DNA from: an uncultured Rhodobiaceae bacterium
GTDB lineage: Bacteria; Pseudomonadota; Alphaproteobacteria; RS24
Direction: 5' to 3'
Assembly: GCA_937907245.1 (NCBI GenBank)
Contig: CALCUM010000003.1
Location: forward strand, 807,501 to 871,500
Length of the DNA: 64,000 bases
In this document: positions 59,838-64,000 of the stretch, one piece after another
Position numbering within the stretch: the first letter of the stretch is position 1
Layout of the letters: every line of letters starts with the position of its first letter
Position numbers and translations under genes: made by a program
Notes under the pieces: model-generated
Told to the model about the DNA's origin: nothing
Seen by the model: the letters and a program-made list of their open reading frames with translations, nothing else
Databases searched by the model: none

Positions 59838-61759
59838 TGGATCGTTTCATGAAACGCTCGCCGCATGGATTGGCTCTGCTTTTGCTGGCCATTATTTTCG
59901 TGAGTCTCAATGTTTTTTCAAATCTGTCTTTGCGCGCGGCGCGGCTCGATTTGACGCAAAATAATCTGTTCACCCTAAGCCAAGGCACGCTGAATATTTT
60001 GAACCGTGTTGAAGAGCCCGTGACTTTGAAATTTTATTACTCGCAAGACATCGCGGCCGACCAACCCAAAGTGCAAATTTTTGCACAACGCGTTCGCGAC
60101 ATGTTGGAAGAAATGGCGACCCATGCAGATGGCCGCCTATTGCTCGAAATTATCGACCCTGAACCTTTTTCGGAAAATGAAGACCAAGCCGTTGCGCAAG
60201 GTCTCGTCGCCCGCCCGGTTCAAGATGGGGACGTAATTTATTTCGGCCTCGTCGGCACCAATCGTGTCGATAGCTTAGAGGTCATTCCTTATTTTGCCGA
60301 TGAGCGACAGCAATATCTTGAATATGATTTGGCGCGCCTCATCCATAATCTGTCGCAACCCGAAAAACCCGTGCTCGGCATTGTTTCCAATTTGCCACTC
60401 GATACAGGTGCAGGCGGCATGATGGCAGCCATGCGAGGGCAATCTCAACCGTTCCTGATTTACGCCGAATTGACCGATCGCTTTGACGTTGAGTTTATTG
60501 GGCTGGATACGATTAAAATTCCCAAACGCGTCGATGTTCTTTTATTGGCGCACCCTCGCGCGCCGTCGGATTTGCAGGCCTATGCGATTGACCAATTTGT
60601 CATGCGCGGCGGCCGCGTGATTGCCTTTATTGACCCCCAATCAGAGGTCAGCCTGACAGCAGGCCCAAACGGCGAGCCGCTTCGCGGGTATACCGAGCAG
60701 AGTAATTTGAGCCGCCTCATGCAGCAATGGGGCCTAGAGATGGACGAGAATGTCATTCTTGCGGATCGAAAACGCGCCCAACGCGTCTCTGCTGGGCGCG
60801 ATGCGCGCCGCGCGCTAACAGACTATATTTTATGGATGGCCTATGGCCCCGACGAAATGAACGCCGATGACCCGGTAACGGCCAATATCGACCGATTGAA
60901 CTTGGGCACTGTTGGAGTTTTGCGCGCCACCCAAAATGCCACAACCAAGATGGTACCCTTGCTCAGCTCTTCTGAGGAAGCGGGTGTGATGACGCGCGAT
61001 TATGTACTCAGCGCGCCGACGCCCGACGCATTGCAACGCCGCTTTGTGCAAGGCGAGGCGCCCTATACGATTGCGGCGCGCCTGTCCGGAAAAGTAAAAA
61101 CGGCTTTTCCAGACGGCCCGCCAGAGACAGGAAATAAAAAAGGTGAGCGAGCCAAAGCACGAGACCATTTAGCACAAAACGAAGGCGCTAATATTATCGT
61201 CTTTGCGGATACAGATTTCTTTGACGATCGGTTTTGGGTGTCGGAGCAAAATTACCTTGGCCAACGCTTTGGCGTGCCGATTGCTGACAATGGCAAGTTT
61301 TTGCTCAATGCGGTGGAAAACCTTATGGGCTCGGATGATCTGATTTCTCTGCGCGGCCGCGAACGCGTTGTGCGGCCTTTCACGCGGGTAGAAGATTTAC
61401 GCCGCGCGGCCGAGAAAAACTATTTGGATGAAGAAGAAAACCTCATCGCGCGCATTGAAGTGGCGCAAAAAGAGTTGGATCAATTAGAGCAAACGGGCGC
61501 GACTTTGGGGGATGCGGAAGCCGCAGCTAAAACCCATCGTGCGGAATTGCTTTCGGCTCGCAAGAGCTTGCGCCGTGTGCAAGGCGACCTGCGCCGAGAT
61601 ATTGAAGTGCTCGAAAGCTGGGTGACATGGATCAATATTATCGCCGTGCCGCTCTTGGTGGGCTTGGCGGCTTTGGGTCTTGCCTATCGCCAGCGCCGGC
61701 GTCGTTTGGCGACGCAAAAAGCGGGCGGGTTGATTGTCGAAAACCAAGGAGCCAACTGA
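59837..61759 (+). CDS. GldG-like ABC auxiliary protein
   Basis: A 640-aa protein with an N-terminal membrane helix (about 13-33), a GldG/IFT52-like domain (NNLFTLSQGTLNIL, VTLKFYYSQD), an extended periplasmic domain with DVLLLAHPRAPS and IVFADTDFFDD, a coiled-coil (about 530-595) and a C-terminal helix (about 594-618). It is the third gene of the four-gene operon. In known GldG systems this subunit sits in the membrane with GldF. Confidence 0.88.
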   Translation: MDRFMKRSPHGLALLLLAIIFVSLNVFSNLSLRAARLDLTQNNLFTLSQGTLNILNRVEEPVTLKFYYSQDIAADQPKVQIFAQRVRDMLEEMATHADGRLLLEIIDPEPFSENEDQAVAQGLVARPVQDGDVIYFGLVGTNRVDSLEVIPYFADERQQYLEYDLARLIHNLSQPEKPVLGIVSNLPLDTGAGGMMAAMRGQSQPFLIYAELTDRFDVEFIGLDTIKIPKRVDVLLLAHPRAPSDLQAYAIDQFVMRGGRVIAFIDPQSEVSLTAGPNGEPLRGYTEQSNLSRLMQQWGLEMDENVILADRKRAQRVSAGRDARRALTDYILWMAYGPDEMNADDPVTANIDRLNLGTVGVLRATQNATTKMVPLLSSSEEAGVMTRDYVLSAPTPDALQRRFVQGEAPYTIAARLSGKVKTAFPDGPPETGNKKGERAKARDHLAQNEGANIIVFADTDFFDDRFWVSEQNYLGQRFGVPIADNGKFLLNAVENLMGSDDLISLRGRERVVRPFTRVEDLRRAAEKNYLDEEENLIARIEVAQKELDQLEQTGATLGDAEAAAKTHRAELLSARKSLRRVQGDLRRDIEVLESWVTWINIIAVPLLVGLAALGLAYRQRRRRLATQKAGGLIVENQGAN

Positions 61760-62796
61760 TGGATGTTTTGCAGATGATGCGCCCGCTGGTGGCTCTGACA
61801 GCTGTAAGCCTTGGGCTGGCTATTTTTGCAGGCTTGACCGACCGCAAAGTTAATGATGTGAAACCGCCAGAAATTTTATTGGCTGATTATGCCACGAGTT
61901 TTGGCGATGCAACGCGATTGGATATGACGTTCGCAGCCGGCATCTCTGGCACGCGCGGTATTCGGATTGAGTTACAAAATGGAAAATGGGTTTTGCCGGA
62001 GCGCGGCAATTATCCGGCCAATCAAGAATTGGTGACGGAGACCCTATTGGCTTTGGCTGATTTAAAAGCCGTAGAGGCGCGCACGCAAAAGCCGAAATGG
62101 CATCGCGCGCTAGGCCTTGTTGTGCCCGAAGATTTGGGCCGAGCGATGCGCTTTAAAGTCCGCACCCAAGACGGCACCGTGTTGACCAGCCTATTGTTGG
62201 GCAATGAACAAGAAAGCGAAGCGGAAGCCAAGCAGGACGTGAAAACATATGGCCCTGAATTGCGCCAATTCTATGCGCGCCAAGAAGGCGACAATCAAAC
62301 ATGGTTGGCGCGCGGGCGCCTGCCTCGTAATCCCAACGTCGCCGCTTGGTTAGATAGTGCTTTGCCGCGGTATGAGCTGGAGCAATTGAAAGCTGTGTCT
62401 TTTGGCAAGGGCGCACAAAAATTTAAGCTTCTGCGCGTAACCCCTGTGAGCTGGTCGATGGGGGGCGGCGACACGTGGGTTTCCGACTTTAAAGGCTTAA
62501 AACCCGATGATGTGTCGCTAGAAGACAGCATCAACTTTGAAACCGCGCAGCCGATGGTTTTGCGCTATGCCAATGGCTTGGTAATCACCTATGAAAATGT
62601 CGGCGCGGCGACGGTTATCTGGACGCGAATTTCGGCAAGTGTTGAAACCGTTCGGGGTCAAAATAAAACGGCCAGAGACGAAGTTCGCTCTCTGGCCGCA
62701 GATATTAATGCTCGTTATAAAGGATGGGCGCTGCGCTTTAGCGCCGATCGCGCCCCCATTTTATTGCCGAGCCAAGCAATGCTGGAAGGCCGTTAA
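61759..62796 (+). CDS. DUF4340-family protein of the Gld-like ABC operon
   Basis: A 345-aa protein with an N-terminal hydrophobic anchor (about 9-26) and beta-rich DUF4340 repeats (RIELQNGKWVLPERGNYPAN, LLALADLKAVEARTQ). DUF4340 proteins follow GldG in many such operons and probably act outside the membrane. The start ATG at 61759 overlaps the gldG stop (TGATG). The gene converges on acnA. Confidence 0.86.
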   Translation: MDVLQMMRPLVALTAVSLGLAIFAGLTDRKVNDVKPPEILLADYATSFGDATRLDMTFAAGISGTRGIRIELQNGKWVLPERGNYPANQELVTETLLALADLKAVEARTQKPKWHRALGLVVPEDLGRAMRFKVRTQDGTVLTSLLLGNEQESEAEAKQDVKTYGPELRQFYARQEGDNQTWLARGRLPRNPNVAAWLDSALPRYELEQLKAVSFGKGAQKFKLLRVTPVSWSMGGGDTWVSDFKGLKPDDVSLEDSINFETAQPMVLRYANGLVITYENVGAATVIWTRISASVETVRGQNKTARDEVRSLAADINARYKGWALRFSADRAPILLPSQAMLEGR

Positions 62797-62813
62797 GCCT
62801 TCCAACTTTCTCT

Positions 62814-64000
62814 TTAGGCGGCAAGTGAGCGCAGCACATATTGCAGGATACCGCCGTTGAGGTAGTAATCCACCTCATCAGCTGTATCGATGCGGCTTTG
62901 CAGTTTCACGGTGCGCTTCTTGCCCTTGGCATCCGTAATCACCATGTCATATTTGGCGCGCGGGCGAATTTTGCCGCCGAGGCCTTCGATGGTGATGGTT
63001 TCTGTGCCATTCAGCTTCAGGCTGGCCCAGCTGTCTTTGCCAATGAACTGCAAAGGTGCCACGCCCATACCGACCAAGTTCGAGCGGTGAATACGCTCAA
63101 AGCTCTCGGCCACAACAGCTTGCACACCAAGCAGGCGTGTGCCTTTGGCGGCCCAGTCACGGCTGGAGCCGGTGCCATATTCTTTGCCTGCGAATACCAC
63201 CAGAGGGGTCTTCTTCTTGGCATATTCCATGGCCGCATCATAAATCGCCATCACTTTGCCAGACGGCTGATGCTTGGTCACACCGCCTTCTGTGCCGGGT
63301 GCCATTTGGTTGCGAATGCGAATATTGGCAAATGTGCCGCGCATCATAATTTCATGGTTCCCGCGACGCGAGCCATAGGAGTTATAATCCAGAGGCTTCA
63401 CTTTATTTTTGCTGAGATATTTACCAGCCGGGCTATCGGCTTTGATGGAGCCCGCAGGAGAAATATGGTCCGTCGTAATACTGTCGCCAAGGAGAGCCAA
63501 GATGCGCGCATCTTCAATGCTCGCGCCTTTGCCGTCTGTGGCTACTGCATCCGAAGTTAGACCGTCAAAGAAAGTTGGGCGTTGAACGTAAGTGGATTTT
63601 TTATCCCAATCGAAAGTTTGGCCCGATTGCGACTTCACTTTACGCCAAGCCGTATCGCCTTTGAACACATCGGCATAGCGCTCGCGGAACATAGCCGGCG
63701 TCACGCAAGAGCGCACCGTCTCGGCAATTTCTTTATTGCTCGGCCAAATGTCTTTCAAATAAACTGGGTTGCCTTTTTTATCCATGCCAAGTGGCTCGGT
63801 TGCCAAGTTCACATTCACCGAACCGGCAATGGCATATGCCACAACCAGCATTGGCGAAGCCAGATAATTGGCCCGCACATCTGGGCTCACACGGCCTTCG
63901 AAGTTACGGTTGCCGGAAAGCACGGAAGTGACGACCAGATCGTTTTTCGCAACCGCATCTGAGATGGCTGGCGAAAGAGGACCGGAGTTACCGATGCAGG
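62814..64000 (-). CDS. acnA: Aconitate hydratase, C-terminal part (runs off the window)
   Basis: The frame is open from the stop at 62814 to the window edge, covering about 395 codons. The visible part has IGNSGPLSPAISDAVAKND (with the cluster-ligand Cys at its upstream edge), SVLSGNRNFEGR, GDSITTDHISPAGSI, AGKEYGTGSSRDWAAKG and RSNLVGMGVAPLQF. These are motifs of the IRP/AcnA-type enzyme of the TCA cycle. The N-terminal half lies outside. Confidence 0.95.
   Translation of the reverse strand, partial: CIGNSGPLSPAISDAVAKNDLVVTSVLSGNRNFEGRVSPDVRANYLASPMLVVAYAIAGSVNVNLATEPLGMDKKGNPVYLKDIWPSNKEIAETVRSCVTPAMFRERYADVFKGDTAWRKVKSQSGQTFDWDKKSTYVQRPTFFDGLTSDAVATDGKGASIEDARILALLGDSITTDHISPAGSIKADSPAGKYLSKNKVKPLDYNSYGSRRGNHEIMMRGTFANIRIRNQMAPGTEGGVTKHQPSGKVMAIYDAAMEYAKKKTPLVVFAGKEYGTGSSRDWAAKGTRLLGVQAVVAESFERIHRSNLVGMGVAPLQFIGKDSWASLKLNGTETITIEGLGGKIRPRAKYDMVITDAKGKKRTVKLQSRIDTADEVDYYLNGGILQYVLRSLAA

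Noticed and set aside
62841-63560. Plus-strand ORF (239 codons) opposite acnA
   Set aside because: It is a shadow of the aconitase frame, with no RBS and unlikely composition.

Overview
This window looks like a chromosomal segment of an alphaproteobacterium. The case rests on gene order and family content: an ftsK tail followed by lolA and xthA, purH-heparinase-rpe-rsmB, hemC-hemD-COG4223-hemY, and tsaD and gpsA close to yciI and an EVE gene, together with families typical of the class (DUF1674/SDHAF4, DUF2794, IalB, DUF4864). Base composition looks mid-range (about 55% GC by eye, not computed). No phage, transposase, CRISPR array or rRNA is visible. The only RNA gene seen is a tRNA-Thr(CGT).

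Layout. 1-4.7 kb: ftsK tail, lolA, an unknown acidic protein, xthA and two acyl-CoA-dehydrogenase-fold flavoenzymes. 4.7-9.9 kb: a five-gene operon, ExbB-ExbD-ExbD-vWA protein-TPR-like protein, in which a membrane-anchored vWA protein sits where TonB or TolA would be expected and the second ExbD has Asn for the usual proton-path Asp. 9.9-20.6 kb: mostly minus-strand housekeeping (purH, heparinase-like, rpe, rsmB, acs, Rieske protein, EVE, YciI, gpsA). 20.7-21.9 kb: a TetR regulator and a 42-codon membrane mini-ORF placed between gpsA and tsaD. 22-28 kb: tsaD diverging from hemC-hemD-COG4223-hemY. 28.4-35.8 kb: an envelope cluster with a DUF1302 barrel, two DUF1329 proteins, a YCF48-like propeller and a truncated third DUF1329; the RND/MMPL exporter that often accompanies this set is not in the window. 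35.9-41.2 kb: CoA-thioester and lipid genes (two crotonases, SDR, unknown 366-aa protein, APH-fold kinase, acyltransferase), probably a catabolic module. 41.2-53 kb: mixed metabolism including a PhnZ-like HD protein, folD, argG, rlmN and an ECF sigma factor. 53-57.8 kb: YbbA/YbbP ABC system, a BI-1 protein and DUF2794. 58-62.8 kb: a GldA/GldF/GldG-like ABC system with a DUF4340 protein. The window ends inside acnA on the minus strand.

The most unusual signal is not a gene. At least six unrelated genes (SDHAF4, tsaD, hemY, DUF4864, an aldo/keto reductase and a small ORF before the Gld-like system) end in short tandem arrays with units of 12-24 bp, in which one edge unit contains the gene's own stop codon and the copies run downstream. 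Related in-frame expansions occur inside or near the ends of tsaD, hemD, COG4223 and gldA. This suggests a genome-wide process of slippage or selection acting at gene 3' ends.

Coordinates for genes use the start I consider best supported by ribosome-binding sites, overlaps or signal peptides. Functions are inferred from recognised motifs and remembered family features; no database search was run.
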